Position numbers and translations under genes: made by a program. Positions 41,446 through 51,262 of a stretch of 64,000 nucleotides of DNA are shown one piece after another (the first letter of the stretch is position 1; each line of letters opens with the position of its first letter). Origin of the DNA: Nevskia sp. (lineage in GTDB: Bacteria > Pseudomonadota > Gammaproteobacteria > Nevskiales > Nevskiaceae); NCBI GenBank assembly GCA_021732745.1, contig JAKFUK010000001.1:818931-882930 (forward strand), written 5' to 3'. The notes beneath the pieces are model-generated. The model saw only the letters and a list, made by a program, of their open reading frames with translations. It was not told the DNA's origin and ran no database searches.

Positions 41446-42165
41446 TCAGCTGGCTTCCGGCACGCGGCCGTAGCGACGATCACGCGAGGCGTACCAGGAC
41501 AGCGCTGCGGCAAATGCGCTGTCATCGAAATCCGGCCACAGGGTGTCGACCAGATGCAACTCGGTGTACGCCAGTTGCCAGATCAGGAAGTTCGACAGGC
41601 GCTTTTCGCCGCCGGTGCGGATCAGCAGATCCGGGTGCGGCAGATCGGCCACCACCAGACGCGATTCGATTGCCGCAGGGGTGATCGGCAAGCCATCGCG
41701 GCACAGGCTGCTGGCGGCCTGGGCGATGTCCCACTGGCCGCCGTAGCCCACGGCAATCACCAGATGCAGGCCGGTGTTGGCCAGGGTCAGCGCTTCGGCA
41801 TCGCGCATCAGCGTCTGAAGTCCGGCCGGGAAATCGCCGTGATCGCCGATGAAACGAATGCGCACGCCGTTCTTGTGCAGGCTGGCGATCTCGCGCGACA
41901 GGGTGCGCACGAACAGACCCATCAGCAGCGACACTTCGGTGGGTGGCCGCTGCCAGTTTTCCTGACTGAAGGCGAACAGGGTCAGCGCCTTGACGCCGGC
42001 CTTGTGCGAAGCGCGAACGATGCGCCGCGCCGATTTCACGCCGGCCTGATGGCCGAAAGCGCGGGGCCGCAGGCGTTGCTTCGCCCAGCGGCCGTTGCCG
42101 TCCATGATGACGGCCACGTGGGCCGGAATCCGCAAATCCGGCAGATTCGGCAGGTCTTTCGTCAT
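41446..42165 (-). CDS. uppS: Undecaprenyl diphosphate synthase
   Basis: A cis-prenyltransferase that extends farnesyl diphosphate to undecaprenyl diphosphate, the lipid carrier for peptidoglycan and O-antigen. It has 239 residues. The active-site block HVAVIMDGNGRWAKQR (about 17-32) is followed by GHQAGVKSARRIV, LFAFSQENWQRP and the C-terminal DLLIRTGGEKRLSNFLIWQ. Its start overlaps the frr stop by 4 bp, so no dxr lies between frr and uppS either. Confidence 0.97.
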   Translation of the reverse strand: MTKDLPNLPDLRIPAHVAVIMDGNGRWAKQRLRPRAFGHQAGVKSARRIVRASHKAGVKALTLFAFSQENWQRPPTEVSLLMGLFVRTLSREIASLHKNGVRIRFIGDHGDFPAGLQTLMRDAEALTLANTGLHLVIAVGYGGQWDIAQAASSLCRDGLPITPAAIESRLVVADLPHPDLLIRTGGEKRLSNFLIWQLAYTELHLVDTLWPDFDDSAFAAALSWYASRDRRYGRVPEAS

Positions 42166-42722
42166 CCGACCGACATCAGTTCTTTTTCTTTCGCGTTCAT
42201 GGTTTCGTCGGCCTTGGCGACGAACTGGTCGGTGAGTTTCTGGATCGCCGCTTCGGCACCCTTTTCCTCATCCGCCGTGATGATTTTTTCCTTGGCCAGT
42301 TCCTTGATCGACTGGTTGGCATCGCGGCGCACGTTGCGGATCGCCACCCGCGCGTTCTCGGTTTCGCCCTTCACCACCTTGACCAGATCCTTGCGGCGTT
42401 GCTCGGTCAAGGGCGGCATGTTGATGCGGATGGTGGTGCCCGCAGTGTTCGGCGTGATGCCCAGATCGGAGCCGAGGATGGCTTTTTCGATTGCCCCGAT
42501 CATGTTGCGATCCCAGGGGGCGATCGAGATCGTGCGGGCGTCTTCAACCACCACGCTGGCGACCTGCGACAGCGGCGATTCCGAGCCGTAATAGTCGACG
42601 CGGACGTGTTCGAGGATCGCCGTCGAGGCACGGCCGGTGCGCAGCTTGGAAAACGAGGCCTTGAGGCCATCGACGGTCTTCTGCATGCGTGCCGTCGCGT
42701 CTTTCTTGATGTCTTCGATCAT
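42162..42722 (-). CDS. frr: Ribosome recycling factor
   Basis: With EF-G, splits post-termination ribosomes. The ATG at 42722 (MIEDIKKDATARMQKTVDGL) has a GGAA upstream and gives 186 residues, the normal length; an ATG at 42731 would add MEP. The helical bundle domain has FSKLRTGRAS. The second domain has YYGSESPLSQVASVVVEDAR and PPLTEQRRKDLVKVVKGE. The upstream frame to 42881 has no similarity to the family. pyrH lies 124 bp upstream. Confidence 0.97.
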   Translation of the reverse strand: MIEDIKKDATARMQKTVDGLKASFSKLRTGRASTAILEHVRVDYYGSESPLSQVASVVVEDARTISIAPWDRNMIGAIEKAILGSDLGITPNTAGTTIRINMPPLTEQRRKDLVKVVKGETENARVAIRNVRRDANQSIKELAKEKIITADEEKGAEAAIQKLTDQFVAKADETMNAKEKELMSVG

Positions 42723-42846
42723 CGGTTCCATTCCGAAAGCAACAGGTTCAATACCGCTACAGATTCGCACGCCGCAGCGCCGCAAGGGTGCAAATGCCGT
42801 GCAATTGCGAAGGAGAAAGCGCTTGCAAGCATGCCCGGCGGCTTTT

Positions 42847-43602
42847 TCAGACCCGAACCAGGGTGCCCAGCGAGTTATCACCGCAGACGATCCGCATCAG
42901 CGCCTGGGGCCGGTCCATGTCATAGACCTTGAGGCGAATCTTGTGATCGCGGCATAGCACCAGCGCGGTCTGATCCATCACGCCCAGACGCCGATCCAGC
43001 GCCTCGTCGTAGGTCAGCTCCTCAAAGCGGGTGGCGGTCGGGTCCTTCTTCGGGTCGGCGGTGTAGACGCCGTCGACCTTGGTCGCCTTCAGCATCAGGT
43101 CGGCGGAAATCTCGATGGCGCGGAGTGCTGCGGCCGAATCGGTGGTGAAGAACGGATTGCCGGTGCCGGCAGCAAACACCAACACCCGGCCCTTCTCCAG
43201 ATGGCGGACTGCCTTGCGACGGATGAAGTCCTCGCAGACCTCGTTGATCCGGATCGCCGACTGCACGCGCGCTTCCAGACCAATCCTTTCGATCGCGTCC
43301 TGAATGGCGAGCGCGTTGATCACGGTGGCGAGCATGCCCATCTGGTCGCCGGTGACGCGGTCCATGCCGCCGCGGGCCAGACCTTCGCCACGGAAAATGT
43401 TGCCGGCACCGACCACCAGTGCCACCTGCACGCCAAGATCGACGATCTCCTTCAGCTCATGAGCGAGGAAGTTCATCACCGTCGGCGAAATGCCGAAGCC
43501 GAGATCGCCCATCAGGGCTTCGCCGGAGATCTTCAGCAGGATGCGTTTGTACGCTGGCTTGGGGGCGGGTTTGCCGAGTTCAGCGGCGGGCTGTTGATTC
43601 AA
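42847..43602 (-). CDS. pyrH: UMP kinase
   Basis: Phosphorylates UMP to UDP; a hexameric amino-acid-kinase-fold enzyme regulated by GTP and UTP. It has 251 residues. It begins with a Pro/Ala-rich stretch, then [16 protein letters not shown] (kinase loop), [52 protein letters not shown] and [13 protein letters not shown]. It lies between tsf and frr as expected, but a terminator hairpin separates it from tsf. Confidence 0.97.
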   Translation of the reverse strand: MNQQPAAELGKPAPKPAYKRILLKISGEALMGDLGFGISPTVMNFLAHELKEIVDLGVQVALVVGAGNIFRGEGLARGGMDRVTGDQMGMLATVINALAIQDAIERIGLEARVQSAIRINEVCEDFIRRKAVRHLEKGRVLVFAAGTGNPFFTTDSAAALRAIEISADLMLKATKVDGVYTADPKKDPTATRFEELTYDEALDRRLGVMDQTALVLCRDHKIRLKVYDMDRPQALMRIVCGDNSLGTLVRV

Positions 43603-43723
43603 TGAAGAGACTCCGAGTCAATCAGCTTTGCGAATCGCCGCGGCCGGTCTGACCTCATGCCGATCAGAAAATCAGACACTTGCGTTGAACAGACAACTCG
43701 CGACGCTGGATGAGTGCAGTTAC

Positions 43724-43750
43724 CAAAAGGCCCCGTTTCCGGGGCCTCGA
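43724..43750 (-). terminator. Rho-independent terminator after tsf
   Basis: AGGCCCCG (43728-43735) and CGGGGCCT (43740-43747) pair around a TTTC loop. On the minus strand the hairpin is followed by TTTTGG. It lies about 45 bp after the tsf stop, so pyrH probably has its own promoter or depends on read-through. Confidence 0.8.
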
Positions 43751-43791
43751 ATCACCGCACTTTACCTGAAAATCAGGGTCCTACGCGGGGC

Positions 43792-44832
43792 TCAGATCTG
43801 CGTGGCTGCAGCCACTTCGGCGGCAAAATCAGTCGCCTTCTTCTCGATGCCTTCACCGACGGCAAGACGCACGAACGCAGCGACGCTGGCGTTCTTCGAC
43901 TTCAGCAGCTTCTCGACCGTCTGGTCCGGGTCCTTGACGAACGGCTGGCCGACGAGGGTGATGTCGTTGACGAACTTGGCAATCTTGCCCGCGGTCATCT
44001 TGGCCAGAATCTCGGCCGGCTTCGCGCGGTAGCCGCCGCCGAACTTCTTCTTGACGCCCGCGTACTCGTCATCCCAGGCCTTCTTGCCTTCGGCGTCGAG
44101 ACCTTCGTAGTGGCCGTTGGTGCGCTCGGCGTCCATTTCCTTGAGGAAGCCGCCGAAGCGGTCGGAATCGGCCTGTGCCTCGGCCTGTTCCTGCGCCATC
44201 GTCGCTTCGATCACGCGCTTTTCGGCTTCGATCGCTTCGGCCGGAATCTGCGTGGTGTCGAGGTAGCGCGGCGCGCTGGCGGCAACGTGCATCGCGATGT
44301 CGCGTGCCAGTTCTTCGTCACCGGCGTTGAGCGCCACCACAACACCGATCTTGGTGCCGTGCATGTAGTAGCTGATCGCACCACCGGCCTTGGCGACGAC
44401 GTCGAAGCGACGCACGGTGATGTTCTCGCCGATGGTGGCGACCATCGCGCGGCGCATTTCTTCGATCGTCTGACCGGCGTCGTTCTTCAGCGCCAGCAGC
44501 TCGGCCATCGTCGCCGGACGGGCGGCGAGTGCAGCCTTGGCAGCGGCTTCGCCGAGCGCCTTGAAGTCATCGCCCTTCGACACGAAATCGGTTTCGCTGT
44601 TGGTTTCGACCAGCGCGATGGCGTCGGCACCGACGGCGATCGAGATCACGCCTTCGGCCGCGGTGCGGCTGCCCTTCTTGTCGGCCTTGGCCATGCCATC
44701 GACACGCAGCTTTTCGGCTGCGGCATCGACATTGCCGCCGGTGGCTTCAAGCGCCTTCTTGCAGTCGCTCATGCCGGCGCCGGTACGGTCGCGCAGTTCC
44801 TTGACGAGGGCAGCAGTGACGGGAGTGCTCAT
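43792..44832 (-). CDS. tsf: Elongation factor Ts with a roughly 50-residue insertion
   Basis: The guanine nucleotide exchange factor for EF-Tu. The N-terminal UBA-like part (VKELRDRTGAGMSDCKKALE) and the core motif ETNSETDFVSK (TDFV at about 81-84) are intact. At 346 residues it exceeds the roughly 280-290 usual in gammaproteobacteria. The excess is a charged, Gly/Lys/Asp-rich segment at about residues 221-270, from ADSDRFGGFLKEMD to KKKFGGGYRA. It sits between the helix ending EATMAQEQAEAQ and the conserved KPAEILAKMTAGKIAKF, which is the coiled-coil region. The frame is continuous with normal codon use, so it looks like a real insertion. Confidence 0.95.
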   Translation of the reverse strand: MSTPVTAALVKELRDRTGAGMSDCKKALEATGGNVDAAAEKLRVDGMAKADKKGSRTAAEGVISIAVGADAIALVETNSETDFVSKGDDFKALGEAAAKAALAARPATMAELLALKNDAGQTIEEMRRAMVATIGENITVRRFDVVAKAGGAISYYMHGTKIGVVVALNAGDEELARDIAMHVAASAPRYLDTTQIPAEAIEAEKRVIEATMAQEQAEAQADSDRFGGFLKEMDAERTNGHYEGLDAEGKKAWDDEYAGVKKKFGGGYRAKPAEILAKMTAGKIAKFVNDITLVGQPFVKDPDQTVEKLLKSKNASVAAFVRLAVGEGIEKKATDFAAEVAAATQI

Positions 44833-44881
44833 GGAATTAAACCTGTTGCGTTGTGAGGCAGGTGTGAGTTCGAAAAACGAG

Positions 44882-44983
44882 TTTCACGCAGCGAACGCGG
44901 AGATCGCAGAGAACAGCAAAAGCGTCATACCGATACTTTTGCCGTCATTTTTTCTCTGCGTCCTCCGCGTTCTCTGCGTGAGG
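44882..44983. repeat. Gene-less palindromic element, family A, between rpsB and tsf
   Basis: Inverted 36-bp half-sites at 44882-44917 and 44948-44983 (outer TTTCACGCAGCG / CGCAGAGAACGC type) are separated by a 30-bp spacer. The element lies in the middle of the rpsB-tsf intergenic region of a ribosomal operon, 28 bp beyond the rpsB stop codon. Confidence 0.85.
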
Positions 44984-45011
44984 AAGCGCTTTTTCTAAGA
45001 CGGCTAGCGCT

Positions 45012-45815
45012 TTAGGCGTCAGCACGCTCGCCACGGCCGGCCGGCTTGGCCGAACGCGGACGGCGCGGACGGGCCGGGGCGGCTTCGTCATCACCGGCGG
45101 TGGCGAATTCTTCGGCACGCACGTTGACGGTGTTGGTGCCGCGGCCTTCGATGATGCTGTCGGCGATGCACTGCGAGTACACCTTGATGGCGCGGATGGC
45201 GTCATCGTTGCCCGGGATCACGCAGTCGATGCCGTCCGGGTTGTTGTTGGTGTCGACGACGGCAATGATCGGAATGCCGAGCTTCTTGGCTTCCGACACG
45301 GCGATCTTTTCGTAGCCGGTGTCGATGATGAACAGGGCATCCGGCAGCGCCGGCATGTCCTTGATGCCGCCCAGCGAGCGCTGGAGCTTTTCCAGTTCGC
45401 GAGTGAACAGCAGCTGTTCCTTCTTCGACAGGCGGCCGATGGTGCCGTCGGTGACCTGCTTCTCCATCTCATGCAGGCGCTTGATCGAACCCTTGATGGT
45501 CTTGAAGTTGGTCAGCGTGCCGCCGAGCCAGCGCTGGCTGACGTGCGGCATGCCCGAACGCACGGCTTCGTCGCGGATCGCGTCGCGGGCGGCGCGCTTG
45601 GTGCCGACGAACAGGATGCGGCCCCCGTTGGCGGCCAGCTTGCCGGCGAAGTTGCAGGCGTCCTTGAGCAGCGGCAGCGTGCTTTCAAGGTTGATGATGT
45701 GGATCTTGTTGCGGTCGCCGAAGATGTAGGACTCCATCTTCGGGTTCCAGTAGCGGGTGCGGTGTCCGAAATGGACGCCGGCTTCCAGCAGCTGACGCAT
45801 CGTGATTGATGACAT
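45012..45815 (-). CDS. rpsB: 30S ribosomal protein S2
   Basis: A small-subunit ribosomal protein. The ATG at 45815 ([27 protein letters not shown] is the typical S2 opening, given here in two parts: [17 protein letters not shown] and [10 protein letters not shown]) has an AAGGAG ribosome-binding site. It has 267 residues. [31 protein letters not shown] and [33 protein letters not shown] blocks are present; the tail is Ala/Arg-rich. It is first gene of the rpsB-tsf unit and of the long minus-strand housekeeping run that extends to ftsB. Confidence 0.97.
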   Translation of the reverse strand: MSSITMRQLLEAGVHFGHRTRYWNPKMESYIFGDRNKIHIINLESTLPLLKDACNFAGKLAANGGRILFVGTKRAARDAIRDEAVRSGMPHVSQRWLGGTLTNFKTIKGSIKRLHEMEKQVTDGTIGRLSKKEQLLFTRELEKLQRSLGGIKDMPALPDALFIIDTGYEKIAVSEAKKLGIPIIAVVDTNNNPDGIDCVIPGNDDAIRAIKVYSQCIADSIIEGRGTNTVNVRAEEFATAGDDEAAPARPRRPRSAKPAGRGERADA

Positions 45816-46067
45816 GGGTGCAGTCTCCTTGGGTTGGGCTGACCGCGCATCGTGGAATCCGTCGAGCGTGTTGCTGTCGGGACACCCAGGGACGTGCGCG
45901 GGTGGGATCGCGATTCCCGGCAAAATCTGCCCGGAATTCGCGTCGTTGCCTTGCGGCGGCGCGCTTTATACCATAGCGGGCTGACGGCTGACCACTCGCA
46001 CCCCGGCCCCTTTCTGCTTAGGGCGCAGTATTCTCCCGCCCCTCACGCAGCAGGCACGCCAGAAAAC
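45816..46067. promoter_or_regulatory. Divergent rpsB/map intergenic region
   Basis: This 252-bp gap separates rpsB (minus) from map (plus). On the minus strand a TATAAA (45965-45970) could be a -10 element, which would give an rpsB leader of about 140 nt; no convincing -35 is seen. rpsB leaders of gammaproteobacteria are often autoregulated by S2, so control here is plausible. No other feature is recognised. Confidence 0.35.
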
Positions 46068-46853
46068 ATGTCGGTAACCATCAAGAACCCGGAAGAGCGC
46101 GACGGCATGCGCGCCGCCGGCCGCGCCGCAGCATCGGTGCTGACCATGATCGCACCGCAGGTCAAGCTCGGGGTCACCACCGAAGAACTCGACCGCATCT
46201 GCCACGACTACATCGTCAATGAATTGAAGGGCATCCCTGCCCCGCTGGGCTATGGCGGCGGCAATGGCCGGGCACCGTTCCCGAAATCGGTGTGCACCTC
46301 GGTCAATCATGTGGTCTGCCACGGCATTCCGGCCAACAAGCAGCTCAAGCGCGGCGATGTCGTCAACATCGATGTCACCGTGATCAAGGACGGCTGGCAC
46401 GGCGATACCAGCCAGATGTTCTACATCGGCGAACCGACGATTCTGGCCAAGCGCCTGACTGAAACCACCCGCGAAGCAATGCTCGCCGGCATCCGCAAGG
46501 TTCGCCCCGGTGCCCGACTTGGCGACATCGGAGCAGCGGTCCAGACGGTGGCCGAAGCGCGCGGTTATTCGATTGTCCGCGACTACTGCGGCCACGGCAT
46601 CGGCCGGGTTTTCCATGAAGATCCGCAGGTCGTCCACTATGGCCGCCCCGGCACCGGCATGGAACTTGTTCCGGGAATGACCTTCACGATCGAACCGATG
46701 CTCAATGCCGGCCGCTGCGAAGTGAAACTGCTTCCGGACGGCTGGACGGTGGTCACCAAGGATCACTCGCTGTCTGCGCAATGGGAGCACACGGTGCTGG
46801 TGACCGAAACGGGCTACGAAATCCTGACCTTGCGTGACGGCGAGACCGTCTGA
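46068..46853 (+). CDS. map: Type I methionine aminopeptidase
   Basis: Removes the initiator methionine from nascent proteins; a dinuclear metalloenzyme. The ATG at 46068 (MSVTIKNPEERDGMRAAGRA) gives 261 residues. The pita-bread fold residues are all visible. They are the His in NHVVCHGIP, the metal aspartates in NIDVTVIKDGWHGDTSQMF, the His in YCGHGIGRVFHEDP and the glutamates in TFTIEPMLNAG and QWEHTVLVTE. It is divergent from rpsB and directly upstream of glnD, as in many gammaproteobacteria. Confidence 0.97.
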   Translation: MSVTIKNPEERDGMRAAGRAAASVLTMIAPQVKLGVTTEELDRICHDYIVNELKGIPAPLGYGGGNGRAPFPKSVCTSVNHVVCHGIPANKQLKRGDVVNIDVTVIKDGWHGDTSQMFYIGEPTILAKRLTETTREAMLAGIRKVRPGARLGDIGAAVQTVAEARGYSIVRDYCGHGIGRVFHEDPQVVHYGRPGTGMELVPGMTFTIEPMLNAGRCEVKLLPDGWTVVTKDHSLSAQWEHTVLVTETGYEILTLRDGETV

Positions 46854-46854
46854 C

Positions 46855-49542
46855 GTGGCCGCCGAGATCGAGCTCAGCGAAGACGACAGCATCGCCGTCT
46901 TTTCCGCGCGCCGCGTGCGCTCCCGCCTGCGCGCCGACGGCGGCAAGCCGGTCGCCGCTTTCCGCGAAACCCTGGCCTGGGGCCGCGAACGTCTGGTCGG
47001 CCTGTTCCACGAAGGCACGCCGGCCGATTCCCTGGTCCACGCCCGCGCCCATCTGGTCGACGAAGTGCTGCGCGAAGCCTGGACTCAATTCCTGCCGCAG
47101 GCCGATGGCGGCCTGGCGCTGATCGCGGTCGGCGGTTACGGCCGAGGCGAGCTGCTGCCGCATTCCGACATCGACCTGCTGGTGCTGTTCGACGAAGCGG
47201 CACTCGATGCCGCCAAGTCGCGTCTGGAAAATTTCTTCGCTTTCCTCTGGGACATCGGCCTCGATGTCGGCTCGGCGGTACGCAGCGTGCAGCAGTGCGC
47301 GGAACTGGCCGCGACCGATGTCACGGTGATCACCAATCTCACCGAAGCGCGGCCGCTGATCGGCGACCTGTCGCTGTTCACCGCACTCACCGATGCGATG
47401 CGCCCGGAACACATGTGGCCGGTCGATGCTTTCTTCCGCGCCAAGGTCGCCGAGCAGCAGACCCGCCACGCCAAGTACGACGACAGCGCCTACAAGCTCG
47501 AACCGAACGTCAAGGAAAGCCCCGGCGGCCTGCGCGACATCCATACCGTGGCCTGGGTCGCGAAGCGCCACTTCGGTGCGTCGTCCCTGACGGAACTGCG
47601 CGAGCGCGGCTTCCTGACCAAGACCGAGTGCGACGAACTGTTCGCAGGCCAGGACTTCCTGTGGCGCGTGCGCTTTGCGCTGCACATGATCACCGGCCGC
47701 CATGAAGACCGGCTGCTGTTCGATCACCAGAACAAGATCGCCACCCTGTTCGGCTACGAGGATCAGGATCGCAATCGCGCGGTCGAGCAGTTCATGCAGC
47801 TCTACTACCGGACCATCAAGTCCCTGAGCTGCCTCAACGACATGCTGTTGCAACTGTTCGAGGAAGCCATCCTCGGCCGTGGCCAGGATGCCGAAGTGAA
47901 GCCGCTGAATTCGCGCTTCCAGACTCGCAACAACTACATCGAAGCGCGCGCCGACGACATCTTCCAGAAGGCGCCCTGGGCGCTGATCGAAGTGTTTGCG
48001 CTGATGCAGCAGCACCCGAAGCTCGAAGGCATATCCACCGGCACGCTGCGCCTGATTCGCCGCGACCGCCGGCTGATCGAGACCGTGCGCAGCGATGTCG
48101 GCACCCGCGAGCGCTTCATCGGCATGTTCCAGCACGGCGACGGCCTGACCCGCGCGCTGCGCCGCATGAACCGCTACGGCGTGCTCGGCCGCTACCTGCC
48201 CGTGTTCGGCCAGATCATCGGCCACATGCAGTACGACCTGTTCCACACCCTGACCGTCGACGAACACACGCTGCGCCTGGTCCGCAACCTGCGCCGCCTC
48301 GGCATGGAGCGGTTCAAGCACGAGCTGCCGTTCTTCAGCGACGTGATGGCGAAAGTGCCGCGTCCGGATCTGCTGTTCGTCGCCGGCCTGTTTCACGATC
48401 TTGGCAAGGGTTCCGGCGGCGATCACTCGGAAGTCGGTGCCAAGGAAGCCGAGAAGTTCTGCCTCGACCACGGCTTGAGCCATGCCGATGCCGATCTGGT
48501 GTCCTGGCTGGTGCGCAACCACCTGCTGATGTCGCTGACCGCACAGCGTCAGGACATCTCCAATCCGGACATCGTCACCGCCTTCGCGCAGAAGGTTGGC
48601 GATCGGTCGCGTCTGGATTACCTGCTGATCCTGACGGTCTCCGACATCCGCGCCACCAATCCGGCGCTGTGGAATTCCTGGCGCGAAAGCTTGCTGCGCG
48701 AGCTTTATCACTCGACCAAGCGCGCCTTCGATCGCGGCCTCGACAATCCCTACACGCTTGCCGAGCGCGTTGCCGAACAACGCCGCGCCGCCTACGCGCT
48801 ACCGACCGCCCGCCACATCGACGGCGCGCTGACCGACCGCATCTGGGGTCGTTTCGACGCCGACTATTTCCTGCGTCACTCGCCCGCGGAACTGGTCTGG
48901 CATCTCGATGCCATCGCCCACAGCAGCGAGGACGGCCTGCCGCTGGTGCTGGTCAACACGCTCGATGGCCGTGGTACCACGGTGTTCGTCTACATGCGCG
49001 ACCGCGACCACCTGTTCGGCCTGTCGACCGGCGTGCTGGCCAAGCTCGGCCTGAACATTCTCGACGCCCGCATCAACACCTCGGCCGACGGTTACGCGCT
49101 CGACTCCTTCGTGGTCATGGAAAGCGACGGCTCGCCGATCGAGAACACGCATCGCTTCGAGGAAATCGGCACCGCGCTGCGCAAGGTGCTGGCCGATCCG
49201 GCGATCTCGGTGGTCGATGTCAACCGCCGCCGCCCGACCCGCCTGCGCCACTTCGACACGCCGACCACGGTGTCGATCAGCCAGGACACCATGCGCAACC
49301 GGACGATGCTGGAACTGGTCTGCGCCGATCAGCCGGGCCTGCTGAGCCTGGTGGGCCGGGTGTTCCACAAGCGCGGCATCCTGCTTGATGCCGCGAAGAT
49401 CGCCACCATCGGCGAGCGCGCCGAGGACGTGTTCTACATCACCGATCGCCAGCACCAGCCGATCACCAGCGACAAGGCACTCGACGAACTGCGCGAAGTG
49501 CTGACCCGCACGCTGTCGAACGCCGAAAACGCGCACAAATAA
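46855..49542 (+). CDS. glnD: Bifunctional uridylyltransferase/uridylyl-removing enzyme GlnD
   Basis: The glutamine sensor that uridylylates PII proteins when nitrogen is limiting and removes UMP when glutamine is high. It has about 895 residues. The nucleotidyltransferase motif [20 protein letters not shown] lies near residue 95, followed by the linker with [15 protein letters not shown]. The HD domain has [18 protein letters not shown]. Two C-terminal ACT domains ([20 protein letters not shown] and [20 protein letters not shown]) follow. I took the GTG one base after the map stop; a GTG at 46834, overlapping map, is possible and neither has a good ribosome-binding site. Confidence 0.95.
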   Translation: MAAEIELSEDDSIAVFSARRVRSRLRADGGKPVAAFRETLAWGRERLVGLFHEGTPADSLVHARAHLVDEVLREAWTQFLPQADGGLALIAVGGYGRGELLPHSDIDLLVLFDEAALDAAKSRLENFFAFLWDIGLDVGSAVRSVQQCAELAATDVTVITNLTEARPLIGDLSLFTALTDAMRPEHMWPVDAFFRAKVAEQQTRHAKYDDSAYKLEPNVKESPGGLRDIHTVAWVAKRHFGASSLTELRERGFLTKTECDELFAGQDFLWRVRFALHMITGRHEDRLLFDHQNKIATLFGYEDQDRNRAVEQFMQLYYRTIKSLSCLNDMLLQLFEEAILGRGQDAEVKPLNSRFQTRNNYIEARADDIFQKAPWALIEVFALMQQHPKLEGISTGTLRLIRRDRRLIETVRSDVGTRERFIGMFQHGDGLTRALRRMNRYGVLGRYLPVFGQIIGHMQYDLFHTLTVDEHTLRLVRNLRRLGMERFKHELPFFSDVMAKVPRPDLLFVAGLFHDLGKGSGGDHSEVGAKEAEKFCLDHGLSHADADLVSWLVRNHLLMSLTAQRQDISNPDIVTAFAQKVGDRSRLDYLLILTVSDIRATNPALWNSWRESLLRELYHSTKRAFDRGLDNPYTLAERVAEQRRAAYALPTARHIDGALTDRIWGRFDADYFLRHSPAELVWHLDAIAHSSEDGLPLVLVNTLDGRGTTVFVYMRDRDHLFGLSTGVLAKLGLNILDARINTSADGYALDSFVVMESDGSPIENTHRFEEIGTALRKVLADPAISVVDVNRRRPTRLRHFDTPTTVSISQDTMRNRTMLELVCADQPGLLSLVGRVFHKRGILLDAAKIATIGERAEDVFYITDRQHQPITSDKALDELREVLTRTLSNAENAHK

Positions 49543-49573
49543 AACAACGCTCATTCAGAGAAGGACGCACCGC

Positions 49574-50395
49574 TTGAACAACACCGAATTGCAGGCCGTC
49601 ATCGCCAGCGCCTGGGATGACCGCGCCACACTCGATTCCTCGAACGCGGAAGTCCGTGCCGCCGTCGAAGCAGTCATCGAACTGCTCGACTCGGGCGCTG
49701 CCCGCGTCGCCGAACCCACCGCTGACGGCTGGCAAGTCAACGACTGGCTGAAGAAGGCCGTGCTGCTGTACTTCCGCCTGCACGACAACCTGCCGATGGC
49801 GATGGGTCCGCTCCAGGGCTACGACAAGGTGCCGCTGAAGTTCGATGGCTGGGATGCCACGCGCTTCAAGGCGCAGGGTGCGCGCATCGTGCCGGCCGCG
49901 TCCGTCCGCCGCGGGGCCTATATCGCCCCGGGTGCGATCCTGATGCCGAGCTTCGTCAACATCGGCGGCTATGTGGGCCGCGGCACCATGGTCGATACCT
50001 GGGCCACGGTCGGCTCCTGCGCGCAGATCGGTGCCAACGTCCATCTGTCCGGCGGTGTCGGCATTGGCGGCGTGCTCGAACCCTTGCAGGCCAGCCCCAC
50101 GATCATCGAGGACGACTGCTTCATCGGCGCGCGTTCGGAAGTCGTCGAAGGTGTCGTCGTCGAAAAGGGTTCGGTGCTGTCGATGGGTGTCTTCATCGGC
50201 CAGTCGACGCCGATCTACGACCGCGAGAAGGACACCGTGAGCTACGGCCGCGTGCCGGCCGGCTCGGTGGTGGTGGCCGGCTCGCTGCCGCGCGATAACG
50301 GCCGCTACAGCATCAACTGCGCAGTGATCGTCAAGACCGTGGATGCGCAGACGCGCTCCAAGGTCGGCATCAATGCGCTGCTGCGCGATCTCTGA
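49574..50395 (+). CDS. dapD: Tetrahydrodipicolinate N-succinyltransferase DapD
   Basis: Succinylates tetrahydrodipicolinate in the succinylase branch of lysine and diaminopimelate synthesis. It has 273 residues from a TTG at 49574 that has GAAGGA at good spacing. The N-terminal helical domain ([20 protein letters not shown]) is followed by [12 protein letters not shown] and a left-handed beta-helix with hexapeptide repeats. [20 protein letters not shown] and [20 protein letters not shown] follow. It lies downstream of glnD, a common gammaproteobacterial arrangement. Confidence 0.96.
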   Translation: MNNTELQAVIASAWDDRATLDSSNAEVRAAVEAVIELLDSGAARVAEPTADGWQVNDWLKKAVLLYFRLHDNLPMAMGPLQGYDKVPLKFDGWDATRFKAQGARIVPAASVRRGAYIAPGAILMPSFVNIGGYVGRGTMVDTWATVGSCAQIGANVHLSGGVGIGGVLEPLQASPTIIEDDCFIGARSEVVEGVVVEKGSVLSMGVFIGQSTPIYDREKDTVSYGRVPAGSVVVAGSLPRDNGRYSINCAVIVKTVDAQTRSKVGINALLRDL

Positions 50396-50443
50396 TTAGC
50401 GCCTTCGAATTATTCGCTTTGAAATTCGGTCGCGCAGGGCAAG

Positions 50444-50563
50444 CCCTTCTCCCCCCGGGAGAAGGGTTGGGATGAGGGCGTTTCAGGCGAAGGAATCCTT
50501 ATCGGGCAGCGTCCCTCACCCCCAGCCGCCAGAGGCATGCGCTGGCCCCAGAAGGGAGAGGGG
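50444..50563. repeat. CCCTTCTCCCCCCGGGAGAAGGG-type palindromic repeat
   Basis: A short perfect palindrome at 50444-50466 is followed at about 50512-50563 by CCCTCACCCC and GAAGGGAGAGGG segments. Similar CCCTCTCCCCCCGGGAGAGGG sequence recurs at 56680-56714. Such elements are common between genes in many proteobacteria. Nothing else is seen in the 213-bp dapD-DUF2721 gap. Confidence 0.65.
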
Positions 50564-50608
50564 AGACCAGCACGAAAGCCGTTCCCGACTAGCGGCATAA
50601 AGCAAGTT

Positions 50609-51100
50609 TCAGCGCGGCGGATCAGACGGCGGTGCGGCTTCCTCAGCTGTGTCCGCTGCACCAATGCGCAGGAAGCGTGTGGCCAGATAGACCTCGCGCA
50701 GGAACATCAGCAAGGCCGCGATCAGCGCCAGCATCGCCATCACGAATACGGTTGCCACCACGCCGCCAAAGCGCTCGCCAGCCAACGTGCCGACGAACAG
50801 CACCACGATGTCGGCACTGATCAGCACCGCGCAGCCCACGCACAGACTCAAGGCCCGATTGGCCACCCGCGCCCGCTTGGCCAGATTGCGCAGCGACACC
50901 ATCAGCGCCTGCTTGCGCATCGGCGATGCCGACAGCAGCAGACGCTCCAGATCGCGCGCGCGATCGACGATGCGACCCAGGCGATTCGAGATCACGCCGG
51001 TAAAGGCACCGACACCCGCCAGCAGGAACACCGGCGCCACCGCGAGCTGGATGACGTGGGCAATCGAAGTGATCTGGGAATCGGCGTCCATCGTCGGCAT
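50609..51100 (-). CDS. DUF2721 family membrane protein
   Basis: A 163-residue membrane protein. TM1 (VIQLAVAPVFLLAGVGAFTGVI) is followed by the conserved NRLGRIVDRARDLERLL and a cytoplasmic helix, then two more membrane segments (CVGCAVLISADIVVLFVGTLAG and VVATVFVMAMLALIAALLMFL). The Q-L-A-x-A-P-V-F-L-x-x-G and RxxRIVDRAR pattern is that of DUF2721, whose function is not known. It has an acidic/proline C-terminal tail. It appears monocistronic, between repeats and a terminator hairpin. Confidence 0.8.
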   Translation of the reverse strand: MPTMDADSQITSIAHVIQLAVAPVFLLAGVGAFTGVISNRLGRIVDRARDLERLLLSASPMRKQALMVSLRNLAKRARVANRALSLCVGCAVLISADIVVLFVGTLAGERFGGVVATVFVMAMLALIAALLMFLREVYLATRFLRIGAADTAEEAAPPSDPPR

Positions 51101-51189
51101 CGGTCGTTCAAAAAAGCGGAGCGCGATTGTATGGCCGACCCTTCACTGAAGCGCAGCAGATCCGCAGCACCACCGACCGCTGAAACAAG

Positions 51190-51213
51190 AACGGGCACCC
51201 ATCGGTGCCCGTT
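51190..51213 (-). terminator. Hairpin after the beta-propeller gene
   Basis: AACGGGCACC (51190-51199) and GGTGCCCGTT (51204-51213) form a 10-bp stem with a CATC loop. On the minus strand it is followed by CTTGTTTC, a weak U-tract. It lies 50 bp beyond the stop of the gene at 51263-52540. Confidence 0.6.
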
Positions 51214-51262
51214 CCCCTTTCAGCCACAACTTCAGTCACCACTCAGCCACAAGCGCCCGCGT

